A stretch of 64,000 nt of DNA from Setoptus koraiensis (Eukaryota > Arthropoda), in contig CM106586.1 of NCBI GenBank assembly GCA_048013815.1, forward strand, positions 24,118,001 through 24,182,000, given 5' to 3'. Shown here one piece after another: positions 1 to 20,397 of the stretch. Position 1 is the first letter of the stretch. Every line of letters starts with the position of its first letter. The position numbers were made by a program, and so were the translations under genes. The notes under the pieces are model-generated. The model did no database searches, was not told the origin of the DNA, and saw only the letters and a program-made list of their open reading frames with translations.

Positions 1-402
1 ATAAATTTTAGCTGCTTGCAAAGCCAACTGTTCTAATTTGGTTTTGTACAAAGAGGCGGCTTTGGACTTGTATTTTTCTTTTGCGTTCGTTGTTTCTAGA
101 CAATCATGTTGTTTAAAAAATGTAGCGGCATTCGCATTTCCTCCAACTTGCATCTTTCTCAATTGCAACCATGTCCAATTAGTATCTAATGTTATAGATC
201 TCACAAACGTGATGTGTGTTCCTAGTGACCTATGCGAGGCTGAGCAATCAATGCAAATAAAAATACCATAGGATACGCTGGCCCAACAAGCAAATTTGTT
301 TCCACAATCAAAACATGATTTATTTGCTGGCTTTAATTTCAATTTGGCTAGACCTGATTTCAAATCCTCATGAGGAACAATAGCCGTTTCGTAATCAACC
401 AT
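1..402 (-). CDS. ArfGAP2/3: ArfGAP2/3-type Arf GTPase-activating protein, N-terminal part (runs off window)
   Basis: The minus strand from an ATG at 402 is open for 134 codons to the window edge and reads as an ArfGAP domain. The zinc finger is C-x2-C-x16-C-x2-C (Cys30, Cys33, Cys50, Cys53), followed by the arginine-finger region [10 protein letters not shown] (Arg58), then [20 protein letters not shown] and an FFKQH motif. The spacing and wording match the ArfGAP2/3 subfamily, which stimulates GTP hydrolysis on Arf1 during COPI vesicle formation at the Golgi. The start was chosen because it is the only in-frame Met before the domain; an in-frame stop lies upstream near 502. A strong donor (TCC|GTAAGT, exon end at 535) suggests a non-coding first exon. 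The C-terminal repeats that would separate ArfGAP2/3 from ArfGAP1 lie outside the window. Confidence 0.9.
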   Translation of the reverse strand, partial: MVDYETAIVPHEDLKSGLAKLKLKPANKSCFDCGNKFACWASVSYGIFICIDCSASHRSLGTHITFVRSITLDTNWTWLQLRKMQVGGNANAATFFKQHDCLETTNAKEKYKSKAASLYKTKLEQLALQAAKIY

Positions 403-1204
403 TTTCTCTATTTGTATTCCTTCTTTATTTCTTTGATCCGGATGAATGTATATTTCTATAATTATAATAAGTATATTTATATGTAGATAAGATAATTGAG
501 ATTATCTAAAGATAAATGACACATACTGACTTACGGACCAACTATGTATAGAAGACTGTTGAATGAACAGTAATAGACTTTTGACAACAACTCTGCGCTG
601 ACTTCAGCACACAAAAGGCTGAACTTGGTTTTTGAGCGTATTTCGGCCGGTTTTGTGCAGGCGATCTAAATGTTGTGCAAAAGGTAAACTGAACTATCAC
701 GGCACAAAATAATGTATTTGTGTTTTGTGCCGTTTATCTGCTGTAGGTCACGCACAGATGATCTTTGTGCCTTAGGACGAGTTTGCCTTCAAGAGTTTGA
801 TTACACCCAGTATATACACTCACTGACTAAGCAGCGGGACAAAAACCAGCAGTCTGGTGCGCACACACATTCAGACCTTGATTTCTCCCCTCATTCTGTG
901 TGTGTCGTGTAAAATATTAAATGTTGTTTCATCACTAAATTCTTCATAGAGAAGCATGCGCACCAAAAAGAATTGAGTTTTAAATCAAGGCGCCTTTTCA
1001 GCAGATCATGCGCAGAATGGCATTAGCAGGATCCGGGCAATGTGGCTTAAATCGTTCTGAACCGACCACGGCGTTAAGAAATCTTTTATATTAGTCTTCT
1101 TTAATTCTCTAGCCAATCACCAATTTCAATCATTAATATATTAATACCACTATACCATCAACTAACTTTATTAGACCAGATCGTCGTCTCAAAAATCTCA
1201 TATA
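403..1204. other. Intergenic region, divergent promoter of ArfGAP and RpS28, with a short hairpin
   Basis: No convincing coding region is seen. The two flanking genes are transcribed away from each other, so both promoters should lie here. A perfect 10-bp stem (CGGCACAAAA / TTTTGTGCCG, 13-nt loop) occupies 700-732. Just before the RpS28 start there is a short pyrimidine-rich run, as expected for a ribosomal-protein 5'UTR. Confidence 0.6.
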
Positions 1205-1399
1205 ATGGATAAAATCACACTGGCTCGTGTAACAAAATTGTTAGGCCGTACAGGTTCCCAGGGACAATGTACCCAAGTTAAGGTGGAGTTCCTTGATGAC
1301 TCAAATCGATCTATCATTAGGAATGTAAAGGGGCCAGTAAGAGAGGGAGACATATTGACACTATTAGAGTCGGAGCGTGAGGCTAGGAGACTCAGATGA
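1205..1399 (+). CDS. RpS28: 40S ribosomal protein eS28 (RpS28)
   Basis: A complete 64-residue protein. It carries the family core [20 protein letters not shown], then a [20 protein letters not shown] segment and the invariant C-terminus [12 protein letters not shown]. eS28 is a small OB-fold protein of the 40S subunit near the mRNA exit site. Its usual length in animals is 64-69 residues, so this copy is intact; it is slightly shorter at the N-terminus than the human protein. The coding region has no intron. A canonical AATAAA lies 19 bp past the stop, at 1418-1423. It faces away from ArfGAP and converges with EI24. Confidence 0.97.
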   Translation: MDKITLARVTKLLGRTGSQGQCTQVKVEFLDDSNRSIIRNVKGPVREGDILTLLESEREARRLR

Positions 1400-1724
1400 G
1401 GCCCTGATATAATAATCAATAAATGACTCCATTCAAGTGACTATTCGCCTCTACATATCCCACTCTTTATTCATTTAGGTAGTCTCTTATTCGTTTATTT
1501 TATAGTATTTATCTACTTTATTGTCTCATGTCCACTTATCATGCGAATTTTCTAATCCTTTGGAAGATCCTATTCGCCAACCAAACTACTAGTGAAAACA
1601 ATTGTAAGGGATATTCGCTATGTGTATTTTTAGTGTAGATAAGAAATAGAAGGCAAAGTATGGGTGTTAGACGGGTGTTGATCAAGCCTGCTGTTTTTCT
1701 TCCAGACTAGTATTTCGGTTGGTC
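1400..1724. other. Intergenic region between convergent RpS28 and EI24
   Basis: This 325-bp AT-rich stretch contains the RpS28 poly(A) signal at 1418-1423 (plus) and TTTATT motifs near 1466 and 1495, which are possible EI24 poly(A) signals on the minus strand. Nothing coding is seen. Confidence 0.6.
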
Positions 1725-2555
1725 TTATGTTGATACTAACCCATTTCCAGATGGTTTGGCCTCGTTGCTACTGATTATGAAGAGGGGAAAGAACATGGAA
1801 AACATACAGCCGCTTGTAGCATAAGACTGTGGTATACTAGTTAACAGTGCAAGTGGCAATCCAAAGCCAAAAAAATAGGGCCAGTTGTTCTCAATAAAAT
1901 GAAGTCGACGATGGAGTTCCCATCCAATGTTGAACCATTTGTATTCAAATGAGTATAGTGAATATAGTAGACTTAAATGGAATAGACTAACAAATTGACC
2001 AACCCAGGGGATGGGCAAGAATCCAACTATCACAGCCTGAATTAGAAACAATGCTTGTATTAGCAAACTAAATAATGTGTCCGCGATGAATATCGATATA
2101 CTTCTACCAGTTTGTGGAGTGCGGCCACGAAATGTACATTCGGCAATGTCCTGGAACCAGAATGCATTGACAAATCTACTAAGGGCAAATAGTGGTAACA
2201 CCCAAAAGGCGCTAAATGTATAAGATAAAATTGGATTTACCCAAGACCATACATAAGCAACACGTCCTTCATGGCCGAATATAAATTTCATCAGTTCATA
2301 TATGAAAGGCATCAATATGTAATAAAAGACGATTATGGAGGCTCCGAACACGCCACCATTGAGGGCACAACATTCCAGTATTCTATGATACACATTTACT
2401 GTTTGTTTTGGTGATGCCACGGCGTTTGTTCTAAGTTTGTGAGCTGCTAATGCACGTTTGTTGAGTTTCTCATTTTGAGCATGTATTTTACTAATAGATT
2501 TGATACCAACAAAGGAATCTCGCAATCCAACCAAGACGTTCAATAATGCTGCCAT
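1725..2555 (-). CDS. EI24: EI24 (PIG8) homologue, ER multipass membrane protein
   Basis: A single open frame of 276 residues with about six hydrophobic segments. Diagnostic EI24 stretches are RILECCALNGGVF, FSAFWVLPLFALSRFVNAFW, FQDIAE, IADTLFSLLIQALFLIQA, SLLYSLYSFEYKWFN and NNWPYFFGFGLPLALLTS, ending in FPLFIISSNEAK. EI24 is an ER protein induced by p53 in vertebrates and needed for basal autophagy. The C-terminus stops soon after the NEAK motif, shorter than in vertebrates. A GG|GTTAGT donor-like sequence close to the stop leaves open a spliced longer C-terminus. The start is ATG at 2555, followed by a basic N-terminal segment. Confidence 0.93.
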   Translation of the reverse strand: MAALLNVLVGLRDSFVGIKSISKIHAQNEKLNKRALAAHKLRTNAVASPKQTVNVYHRILECCALNGGVFGASIIVFYYILMPFIYELMKFIFGHEGRVAYVWSWVNPILSYTFSAFWVLPLFALSRFVNAFWFQDIAECTFRGRTPQTGRSISIFIADTLFSLLIQALFLIQAVIVGFLPIPWVGQFVSLFHLSLLYSLYSFEYKWFNIGWELHRRLHFIENNWPYFFGFGLPLALLTSIPQSYATSGCMFSMFFPLFIISSNEAKPSGNGLVST

Positions 2556-4471
<1,916 letters not shown>

Positions 4472-4679
4472 TTTTCATCACAATATATAAACTCAGATAT
4501 GTGAAGTGTATATGCTTGTGTATGTATGTGTATTTGTCTATTTCCACCACTCACTTGTCTCTTCATCCTCTGCAAGTATTATCATTATTGTCACATAGAA
4601 CAATCAACGTATACTCTAATATTAGCAACACCAGCAACTTCAACAATATAATAACAATAGATCAAGAAGATGATAATAT

Positions 4680-4898
4680 TCATGATGATAATAATAATTG
4701 AGGATTAGGCGGCTTGTTTGGAATATATATTCGCCGTCTAGCTTGATCACTCCGATTGTAGGCTGACGACATCATGCCTACGAAACCAGTCATGGCCAAT
4801 ACAAGCGATACTGTAAGATATATTGATGTAAAACCCATAGCCCATCCTGTTTCCGAGCATGATTTAAACGTATTGGAATCGCTAGAATCGGAGAACAT
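4680..4898 (-). CDS. Possible small single-pass membrane protein, family unknown
   Basis: A 72-residue frame with a true ATG. It has a polar N-terminus, one strongly hydrophobic segment (about residues 20-43, WAMGFTSIYLTVSLVLAMTG) and a basic tail containing ARRRIYIPNKPPNPQ. This looks like a type III small membrane protein, and composition is more protein-like than the neighbouring chance frames. No family was recognised. It is convergent with Rab14 and may be antisense to the Rab14 3'UTR. Pyrimidine/AG acceptor-like sites lie upstream between 4950 and 5070, so a 5'UTR intron is possible. It may be chance. Confidence 0.4.
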   Translation of the reverse strand: MFSDSSDSNTFKSCSETGWAMGFTSIYLTVSLVLAMTGFVGMMSSAYNRSDQARRRIYIPNKPPNPQLLLSS

Positions 4899-5478
4899 AA
4901 CAAACGGAACTTAAGAAATATCTAAGGATAGTTGTCGCTATGACTCGCCTTACTAGAGTGTTCATCAAACAGATAATTGGCTAAATTATAATTCTAATGA
5001 AAATCAACAATAATTCCACAACTGCACCTATGTCTGTTGCAATATCTATTCCCGTTCTGTATGCAGTGTGTCTGTAAATTTATGTATAACTTGAATCTAC
5101 ATTCACACAATAAACAAATATCATTATCTTGAAGAGGATAAGAAAATGAGGATGAAAGATTTTTTCAGGTAGCGCGAGACTGACAGGTACAGTAGAAATA
5201 ATACTCTATGATGATCTCTTGTGGCGGACAGCCTTAAGCCGGGTGAATCTATCGATCGATAATGATCTTTAATTGATAGATGGAAGCTCAATTAATTGAT
5301 GGACATTATTTCTATAGTGATTGACAAGAAATTGTTAACATTTTGACATCTTATTGTTAGCTTAAGTTGATTTATTCTACCATCATGTGAGATAATTTGT
5401 GTATAACCTAGAAAGCATCTTCATGCAGCATAATTTACAATATATATTTTTAGTACATAAACTTCATTATTAATCGTA
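4899..5478. other. Intergenic region with poly(A) signals
   Basis: A plus-strand AATAAA at 5109-5114 could end the Rab14 transcript. A minus-strand AATAAA at 5371-5376, about 105 bp past the TXNL1 stop, fits the TXNL1 3' end. A short run of ATCGATCGAT lies near 5248. Nothing coding is seen. Confidence 0.55.
5371..5376 (-). promoter_or_regulatory. Poly(A) signal AATAAA, probably TXNL1
   Basis: TTTATT on the plus strand reads as AATAAA on the minus strand, about 105 bp downstream of the TXNL1 stop codon. Confidence 0.55.
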
Positions 5479-6584
5479 TCAATGTGCCTCACCTTGCTTA
5501 CCACCAACTCGCTTGAATTCATTCATGTTCGTTGCAGCTACAGGAGTTCCGATTGGTATTATTTGTGTTATACGAGTGGTATCTTTAGCACCTTGATTGT
5601 CTCTCACAAATATCGTGAGACTGTTAACATTTTGAAATTTTACATACTTAAGTTGGGAAGGCTTCGCATCATCTGTTAAATCTTCTTTTGACAATTCAAG
5701 AGCTTGGACTGGATCAATAGAGTCTGCTTGATCGAAAGATAATGATCTTGGTTGATTCAAAAATAATTTGAGAGTCTTTGGACCGTGATCCTCTGGTGCT
5801 TTGACCTTGAGAGAATGTAATTTGATTGGCTGGGAGAAAGCAAGTGTTATTATGAGTTGTTCATCACAATCAGACTCCAAGAATGTTTGTTTCGACGGGC
5901 TAAGTCCTTGTGCTAGAGGATGATCATTTGACTCATTCAAGCATTCACAACCGCTTTTCATAATGAAGCTTGATAAATCAACATGAGGTCCATACTGCTG
6001 TACATCACTGCTTGATGAACCTGAAGCATCATTTAAATTTTGTCCCAACAATTCGACTATCTTAGCTTCTAACAACTGGGCATTCGCACCTTGCAATTTG
6101 GCAACGGTAGTTTTAGCCTTAAAGAAAATAAAAGTTGGCATCGCGGTTATCTAGAATGAGTTCATTTTGAATGTGTAGGAAATATTTGTGTGAAATAATT
6201 TTCCATTAGATAAGCCAATAAATTTACAAATTTAAGAGAATAGTACTAAGTGAAACTCACGCTATTGGCAGCTGCCACGGAATCACAATCGTCCACATCA
6301 ACTTTCAGGAAGACTGCTTGAGGATATTTGTTACTTAGACTGTCGAATATAGGAGCTATCATCTGGCAAGGTCCACACCTAAGAGACAACATTGCAGTCG
6401 AGGGTGAGATGATTGTGTTATTGATGAGTGATTGAGAAGCAATTGTTATTCGGAAATAACTCAACTAGCCTACCACAATATATACATACCATTTAGCTGT
6501 AAAATCGACTACAACCAGCTTGGGACCGGCTTGTGTCAGACTGGTTTGAAAGTGTGAAGCGTCATTAATTTTGATTATAGGCAT
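5479..6584 (-). CDS. TXNL1: Thioredoxin-like protein 1 (TXNL1), three exons
   Basis: Exons are 6490-6584, 6261-6378 and 5479-6150, joined by GT-AG introns of 111 and 110 bp. The exons have phase-compatible ends and give 294 residues (human 289). Exon 1 encodes [12 protein letters not shown] and VVVDFTAK. The Trp of the WCGPC active site is split across intron 1, and exon 2 continues with [15 protein letters not shown]. Exon 3 begins [10 protein letters not shown], completing the thioredoxin fold with its cis-Pro, then carries the PITH domain with [32 protein letters not shown] and [18 protein letters not shown]1 is a cytosolic redox protein that binds the 26S proteasome through its PITH domain. 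Both redox cysteines are present. The stretch read through intron 1 gives a false Met start and should be ignored. Confidence 0.96.
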
Positions 6585-7761
6585 CTTAGGCAGATCTGTT
6601 TGAATTGGATAGACGTGAACAATGGTCCAGGTATGAAAAATTAGAGCTTAGTATTTGTGATTTACTAATCTAACGCAAATACAGTTTTATTATGATGAAG
6701 ATAAATGTCCGTGAGAAATGTATCAGCTGATATCATGTGATCTAGGTAGCTAATTTTAGGTAGAAAACGACAAATCTAATAACAGAATCAGGCCCTTTCC
6801 TTGGCTAACAATAAATTCTTTGATCTTACGATGATAGTTATATAACCAGTCGTGGTAATTGATGAAAGTTTCAATGATGTTATTAGAGTCACTGAATGAT
6901 ATGTTTTAGGGGTTTTTGTAGAAGTCTATTTTAGAGTTGTGTTCTCTGCATGGTTTTGTAGAGTTCCGCCAGGTGATGTTAGAGAACCGGTCGGACATCC
7001 GCTACCCTGCCCCCTTCACTTTCAAATTCAGTATTTTCTCTGGCTTCCAGGGTATTCTCGAGTTTTTCCTCGAAATCGACCGAGTCCTCTAGAAAATACC
7101 CGATTCTAGGAATATTGGGGAAATGACTTACAGATGTAACTGATGTGACAGATGATGGAAAGAAATAGAAACAAGTCTTCTATGGACACCCAAAAATCAG
7201 AACAAAAAGACCCCTAGACCCAATTTCAGCTCGGTTATTGCCCGAATCAAGCTGCAACATTCATTTCTGTGTTTGATTTTTCGCAAAAATAAATCCCTTG
7301 AAGACTCGAATTGCGTCGAGTGCGCTAGAGCGCGAGGTTAGGCAAGAGTCGAGAAGTTTTCAATAAACGACGATTTCAAGACCTCGAGAACCCACCATGT
7401 AGCCCAGACATTCCCCCAGGTGATAATTATCTTTTCATTCCTCTGAAAACTTGCATAAGAGCGAAGATATTTCAATCAGAGAGTGAAACAACCTCAGAGT
7501 TGACTATTTTTCATTGAAAGCTGAGAATTACTCCAGGAGGGGTATAGTCAGTCCCAGCGATAAATCAATCCTCCCGATAGAAAGACAGAGCGAACATCTC
7601 GATTTGTGGCAGCTTTGGTTAAATTACTCCATAGTTTACGCGATAAGGCCGAAGACTTCTAGAGCACTTTGTAAGTTGCGATAGTAGATCAGCCAAAATT
7701 ACGCAACCAATGGCCACTCGATTAAGATAAGGCGCTGAAATGACATAAGTGGGCGCGCGAG
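6585..7761. other. Intergenic region between TXNL1 and the left SERCA arm
   Basis: No open frame of interest. The proximal part should hold the TXNL1 promoter. Around 6970-7110 the DNA is richer in CCC/GGG and CTCGAG-like words than its surroundings, but no repeat unit or element was recognised. Confidence 0.5.
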
Positions 7762-8095
7762 ATACCCACTCAGAAAAGTCTTGAGCATAAATTTTCTACT
7801 CATACTAATCATCATCATCATCATCATCATTGACAGTTCTAATACCAATATATGTATATATTTATAGAAATTTTACATGAACTATGAATGATTATTTAGG
7901 TGTGACCTATATACTATATATTGTATAAATGTGTGAGCTTGTGTATTACTGTGTGCATAACAGACACCACACAATAAAGTTTTCATTGTTTCTATCATCA
8001 GTAACTAGGATATCCGGTCTAGTATACTAGTAATAAATTAATTTAGTATAATGGATTTTGCTTGATTATCTACACTTGTTGTCGTCGTTGCTTCT
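7762..8095. repeat. Diverged outer flank of the inverted duplication, left arm
   Basis: Reverse-complemented, this segment aligns with 21160-21512. Hand alignment gives about 17 substitutions over roughly 280 bp plus small indels, including a 14-bp duplication and a 4-bp insertion on the right. Homology stops at the word CTGAGTGGGT on both sides. In the right arm the same DNA is the presumed 3'UTR of the Dscam-like gene, so here it is a gene-less remnant with an orphan AATAAA at 7973-7978 (plus). Confidence 0.85.
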
Positions 8096-8104
8096 ATGCC
8101 CCGA

Positions 8105-11434
<3,330 letters not shown>

Positions 11435-12601
11435 TGATTAAATGATGCCGTTGTTGTTGATTCACTACTAAAATAATAAAGTAAAATAAAGTTCACACAA
11501 CTGAATTGTTCATCACCAACAGCGGCGGCGGCAGCAACAACAACAGCAACAACCACAACTGTGGCACTAACATCTTTCTCCAAACCACATTTTAAATAGA
11601 TTTGTCAGGTGCCCTTCATCGCTCTCTTTTGATCTTGTGATATTCTTCTATCTCTACACTAGATAGAGCCACTAAGCGCTTTCTTTGGTCGCCATTTATG
11701 GATTAATGAATGTAGTGCCAGCGCCACTACAACAGGCAACAAGCCGCAAGCAACAAGCAACGGAGACAACCATATTATTATCATCATTATTCACTGGTGA
11801 TGATAATATCAACCAACACAATCGGGCGCCCATCCAACGTCAACTGTCAACGATCAACTATGTCAAATGTCCGTGTGCCATGAGTCAGTTTGACTTGTAG
11901 TTGCGTAAGACAATAGGTCACGTATTTACGTGCCGCCACTACCTTACTAATACAGTATATTATCCGCGCTAAACTGATTATGTTAGTCATAGTTGCTCTT
12001 TCATTATCAGTTGGTGCAAGTAAAACATTAGCGACAGAGATAGAGAGGGGAGCCCCCTCATTTGCATGCGAAAGAGAGAATATACTAAATTAGTAAGATG
12101 TTCGTCATGTTAGAGAGGCTTGTTAAGCAGAGGATAGAGGAATAATCAAGCGAATAGGAAAAAGAATAGGGGCTAGTCGGTTGTGTGCACTGTTAATAAT
12201 AAAAATACAAGTCGACTAATAGAAAAATACAAGTCGGGACAGATACAGAGAGTGCGTGAGCGAAATATGTGTAACATAGATGCAGTCCATTATTCTAATA
12301 GTCGACACTATCTCGCACAATCACATTTTTAGTCATTGCATATTGTGTGAGTATGAAGGTTATTTATTGTAGCAGTTGTTGGCCCTAAGTCAAATTCAAA
12401 AATTAAAGGCTTTCGTTCGTCAGACAGCAAGACAGCAAAGGCTTCAGCGGCTTCATGATGATGCCAGTGTGAATGCGAATCCGATCTATGATGTGTCGCA
12501 TAGTTTGCATTCAAATTTTATTGTGTGTGTCTCCCACTTTGTGCGGCAATATCCATTGCATCTAGCTAGTTTTTTGTCGCTGCTGCTGTGAGATAAATAG
12601 C

Positions 12602-12639
12602 GCTTCTTATCCACTGTAGTTCTGTAGTGGATAGGAAGC
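12602..12639. repeat. 14-bp hairpin in the SERCA spacer
   Basis: Arms 12602-12615 and 12626-12639 pair over 14 bp with one G-T wobble and a 10-nt loop. The stem core is TATCCACT / AGTGGATA. Function unknown. Confidence 0.6.
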
Positions 12640-15233
12640 TTGCGTCGTTCGCTATGTGTTGCGCAAATCACTAATTTAGCAAGACCCAAGACGACGGAGA
12701 TGGATGAAGAGTGTGGCAAGATGAGACCAGTGTACATGTTTGTGTGCCATATCAAGGTATGTCATTAATGGCGCCAGTGAATGTCATGTACCGTTCTTCT
12801 GTCTGTGTATGTTGACTGTCGTAATACTGACTCAGTGCCGAGATTGTGCCACACTCGTTGCATTCGTGACAAATGCAACAAGTTAAACAACACTAGCTAT
12901 GCCCCTCACAACTAACATCTACATCCATCAATTTAAATTAAAATTTCAATCTCGATTCAAATCAGTTGCTGCTGCGACTGTTGGCCTCATGAGTGCTGTT
13001 GTTCTACTTGCCCACGATGAACTATCTTGGCATACTAATCTATATGTTTCATTACTTAGTGATGGTTGCATATGTTGATACGTTTATACTTGTACATGTG
13101 CATATATTACGGCATATACGAGCAGAGTAGCAGTAGTAGTATGACGCAAATGTCGCTAGGTTTAACGTTATGATAGGTTATAGACATGCTAAATCGGCAA
13201 ATGCTGTCACGTCAGTAATTATAAACAAGCAAAAATCAATAACGTACCACGATCTAAAGTGTACGATTATAGACAGATGCGACCTATAAGCCTCTTGTTA
13301 TTCTTGTTCCTACGGATCAATAAAAGCAGTGAGCTGATAGACAGCTCACAACAAACAAAAGTTATCACTGATAACAATCAATTTGTCAATGAAAATTAAT
13401 CTCACTAACCAACAAACGCAAAAATAGACATTAGATGCATAACTTTACTTTTGTATGTAGATAATTTCATGACGACGATTTTGGCGTCTCTTTGGCAATT
13501 CTGCGATGCATTGAGTGTATGCTAATGATGGTATTAAGATAAAACACTTGTTGTCACTTGCGCGCAAGATGATCGTATTTGATATGATTACAAACTTGTC
13601 ACTGCGATACACTTTTGAGTTAAGCTGCATTTGCTTTTGAGAAATCCTCCGCAACCAAGCTTTCATAGTTAACAAGAATCATTCCAATAAACAAAGTAAC
13701 ACCGACAGATCAACGTTTCACTATCCCGCTTGCAATTGGATTATTGTTTTTGCCATAGCGCAGTTGCTGTTATCATAATTTGCATCATACTGTCGGTATG
13801 TGCAGTCAGTGTGTCTTAGAACTAACAAAAGTCAGTGTGTCACCCATCAATCAATTGATGACTTGCACTTGAAATATTGTGCTTCATTCATGGTGGTCAT
13901 CTCTCAAGTTGTCAGCTCAAGTCAAAGATCAGCAAACATTATGAGCAGTGGGTCAGCAAGACGCGCTAGAAATGATTGACATTTAGTGTACCTCAACCAC
14001 AAGTAATTCAATTAGCATTTGGCCCACAATTAAGCTCATTGATGGCTTTTCTTTCTAATGGCACCACAACAACTGACTATTTGCTGGTTGATGAGTCGTT
14101 TAAATGGCTGTGGTTTCATCCAACGGATCTTTGGCTCTCATGATTGCGGTGGATGCGCCGCAAATAGCATGGATGCGCCTCAGCAAATCCACTACGTTAA
14201 AAGTGAAAACAGGAGAGCGGAGAAAAAAACACACGACAGAGCGACAATTATCATTATTATTATGTTGTGCTGTTTCTCTTAATGTGCAATATTGTTGCTT
14301 TGTTGAGATAAATTAAATGTTGTTGTATAAATAAAAGTGCAACAAGAAGATTGTATCTTAGGTATAACTATTACTATAACTATTGCAAACATAATTAAAC
14401 CAAAGAGTGTGCAGCACATATCTGTGTAGCGTTTAATCTATATATCTCCTGATGTCATACAATCTTTGTTGGAAGACATGAGAAGAGAGACAGAGTCAGA
14501 GCAGATGATAATGTTGAAAATGGGAGACGCACCGACAGCTAGTCAAGGTCGCCTCACTTGCACACAACACAACACAACACAAAAACTTGCAACAGGCTAC
14601 AGTTGCAACAGAAAACTTTAACGGCAAGCCATCATTGCAGCAAATGCGCCATAAAAGAATCCAAAATTTTCAATGTTATGCTCAACCATCTACACTCATG
14701 CACAACGAATATAGCGAGTATGGCGAGTACGGCGAGCATAGCGAGCTATAGAGCCCACTAGCTCGCCAGATGAGCCTAACTGTCTCAACTGTGAGTATGC
14801 GACAATTTTACTTGGTGAGTTCTACTAAGTGAGTGGGCTCAGTGTGCGTTACTTAATGCGTTTGATACAGTCGCCGAATGGGTGAGTTTGTCTTTGATAT
14901 GAACTTATTAAAACAGAGAAACGAGAAGAGAAAGGAAAATTCTCCTCGCCTCTGCTTTTGTCCAACTGTGTGCATAGAGACACAAACGAACAATCCTCTC
15001 GCATGTTGGTGATGATGATTTTGTGCAATTGTTCTTTTATTCGCTCATTGTACACCTCATTTGCTTCACGATAATTAGCTGTTAATCAAGAGACACTGTG
15101 ACAAAAGAAATAGAATGTGTACCGCATGCTGTAAATAGTTTCAACTCGTCCTAATTTATGTTTCGTGCCTCCAGTTATTCAATTGGCTCTAGAATGGTTG
15201 CACAATTGGTGAGTGAGCGAACGACTGAGTTAG

Positions 15234-15239
15234 GTGTGT

Positions 15240-15283
<44 letters not shown>
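15234..15283. repeat. (GT)n microsatellite
   Basis: An almost pure GT dinucleotide run with two GC interruptions near its left end. Confidence 0.95.
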
Positions 15284-15284
<1 letters not shown>

Positions 15285-16260
15285 GTGCGTAGGACGTGCA
15301 AAGTTCAACAAAATGACAGCCAACAACCATCGCTGGAATTGCACAATCACGGACTTTCATGGCGCCCGTGCCTCAATCATTTGGACGTATAAATATAACA
15401 ATATTCATTTGCCAAGACACATGTCTTGTCACTTGAAGAGCATTTATTTGTTGTTCAAATGACAGACGCTGTTTGGTGCTTTTATCATTGGCGCTGCATT
15501 ATATTTTGCGCTTATCTTACAAGTTTTGTTATTGATATCATCATTACTATGATATTGAGCTCGATCATGCACTCGCACGCATCCCGTTTGTATGCTGATG
15601 ACGATGTGATACACAACAACTTTTGTTAGCGACTTTTGTTGTCGTGGTAGAGCGAGCGAGATAGAGAGCGTCTAGCGACGACGCCAGCGATAATAACAAT
15701 GGAATGGAGAACTAATTCTCCAATTCTCCACAACAGCGGACTGGATACATGGCGCACACAGACACACTGGCAACAAAGCTCACTATGTATTATGGCTCAA
15801 CTATCGCCGATTAAAAGTTTTCTTTACTGACGAACGCAACGCCTGACAATAATAGCGAGCGCCTAGCCAAAAGAGTCTAACCAAACTATAACTAGACACT
15901 AGTGATGTGCGTGTTGAGCATATGCTTCAACCTGCCTAGTGTTTTTATTTGTGCGAGTGTGCTTATGTAACACAACAAGCGAGCACCTAAGCACGTTGTC
16001 TGGCAAGCTTGGCACAGATTGCATGATGGCTCGGCAAGTTATTTGGAAGAGTTTCCACTAACACTGGCAGTTACTTGTTGCTGACACAATGACGCAAGCG
16101 GCTAGTTGTGCGGCACACGGCACAGAGTGTAGGCGTTGCGCACGGTGTGTGTCGTAAAAATGGTGAGTATATGAGTGGTGAGCGTGAGTGTATGTGTAAT
16201 TGTCGTAGTCGTCGTCGACGTTGCCTTAGTCTACGTATTCACTAATCCTAATGTTATAGC

Positions 16261-16530
16261 GCGTGTGTGTGTGTGTGTGCACAAAAAGTTCGTCTGCTTT
16301 AGCGAATTTGAACCGTGTGTATGAAACGTAGCTTTTGTGCGTGCGTGCGTGTACATGCGACCGAGTGTGAGTGTGTGTGTGTGTGTGTGTGCGTGTGTGT
16401 GTGTGTAAATGCCATGCACACATTGACATGAGAGGCATAGGCAGTTGTTAGCAGCAGCAGAAGCAGCAGCAGCAGTTGATGCACAGCGGCAGCATCAGCA
16501 CAGCGACGGCGGCAGCAGCAGCAGCAGCGT
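16261..16530. repeat. Cluster of (GT)n and (CAG)n runs
   Basis: GT runs lie at about 16261-16279 and 16367-16407, followed by CAG-rich runs at about 16450-16475 and 16510-16530. The homopolymeric peptides these imply on either strand are not taken as genes. Confidence 0.9.
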
Positions 16531-16766
16531 TTGTAGCGTCAACAGCACTCACATCGACGATTGTGGATTGTGAATTGTGGAAACACACACACTCACACCA
16601 ATTCTATAATTTGCAGTATATATCAATATTGTTGGTAATATTTATATCAACTGCTAGTAGTTATTAATGCTACTACTGTAATAATATTATCACTATCGCC
16701 ACTACTATTATCATTGTTATTATTTATTATTAATATATTGTAATAATAAGAACTGGATATTAAGAA

Positions 16767-20200
<3,434 letters not shown>

Positions 20201-20397
20201 ATTGGGAAATGGTTTCTATGGTTACGCTGTGTTTATTGTCATGTCCATGTGTTTGTGTATAGTAAGCATTTCTTCTGGTGAATTTAATCTTAGAATAGAA
20301 GATGTATTTCTGCAAGCCAGCGTTTAGTTGAACAAAAAAAAATATATATATTATATATTATTTTATTTCGGCCGTTAGAAAACTATTAGTGGTGGTA

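Larger units (their letters stand above)
11435..16766. other. Gene-free spacer between the two SERCA copies
   Basis: About 5.3 kb without a recognisable gene. Both SERCA promoters must lie here because the copies are divergent. The first 47 bp (11435-11481) are diverged homology to 16767-16870, containing the shared acceptor-like TTATTTTAG followed by TAGTGAATCAACAAC, so a non-coding first exon and a 5'UTR intron are likely for both copies. A hairpin lies at 12602-12639. (GT)n and CAG runs cluster at 15.2-16.5 kb. Confidence 0.65.

Noticed and set aside
6246-6464. Stand-alone thioredoxin-like minus-strand frame with its own Met.
   Set aside because: The N-terminal 29 residues are intron read-through; splice sites place the CGPC part as exon 2 of TXNL1.
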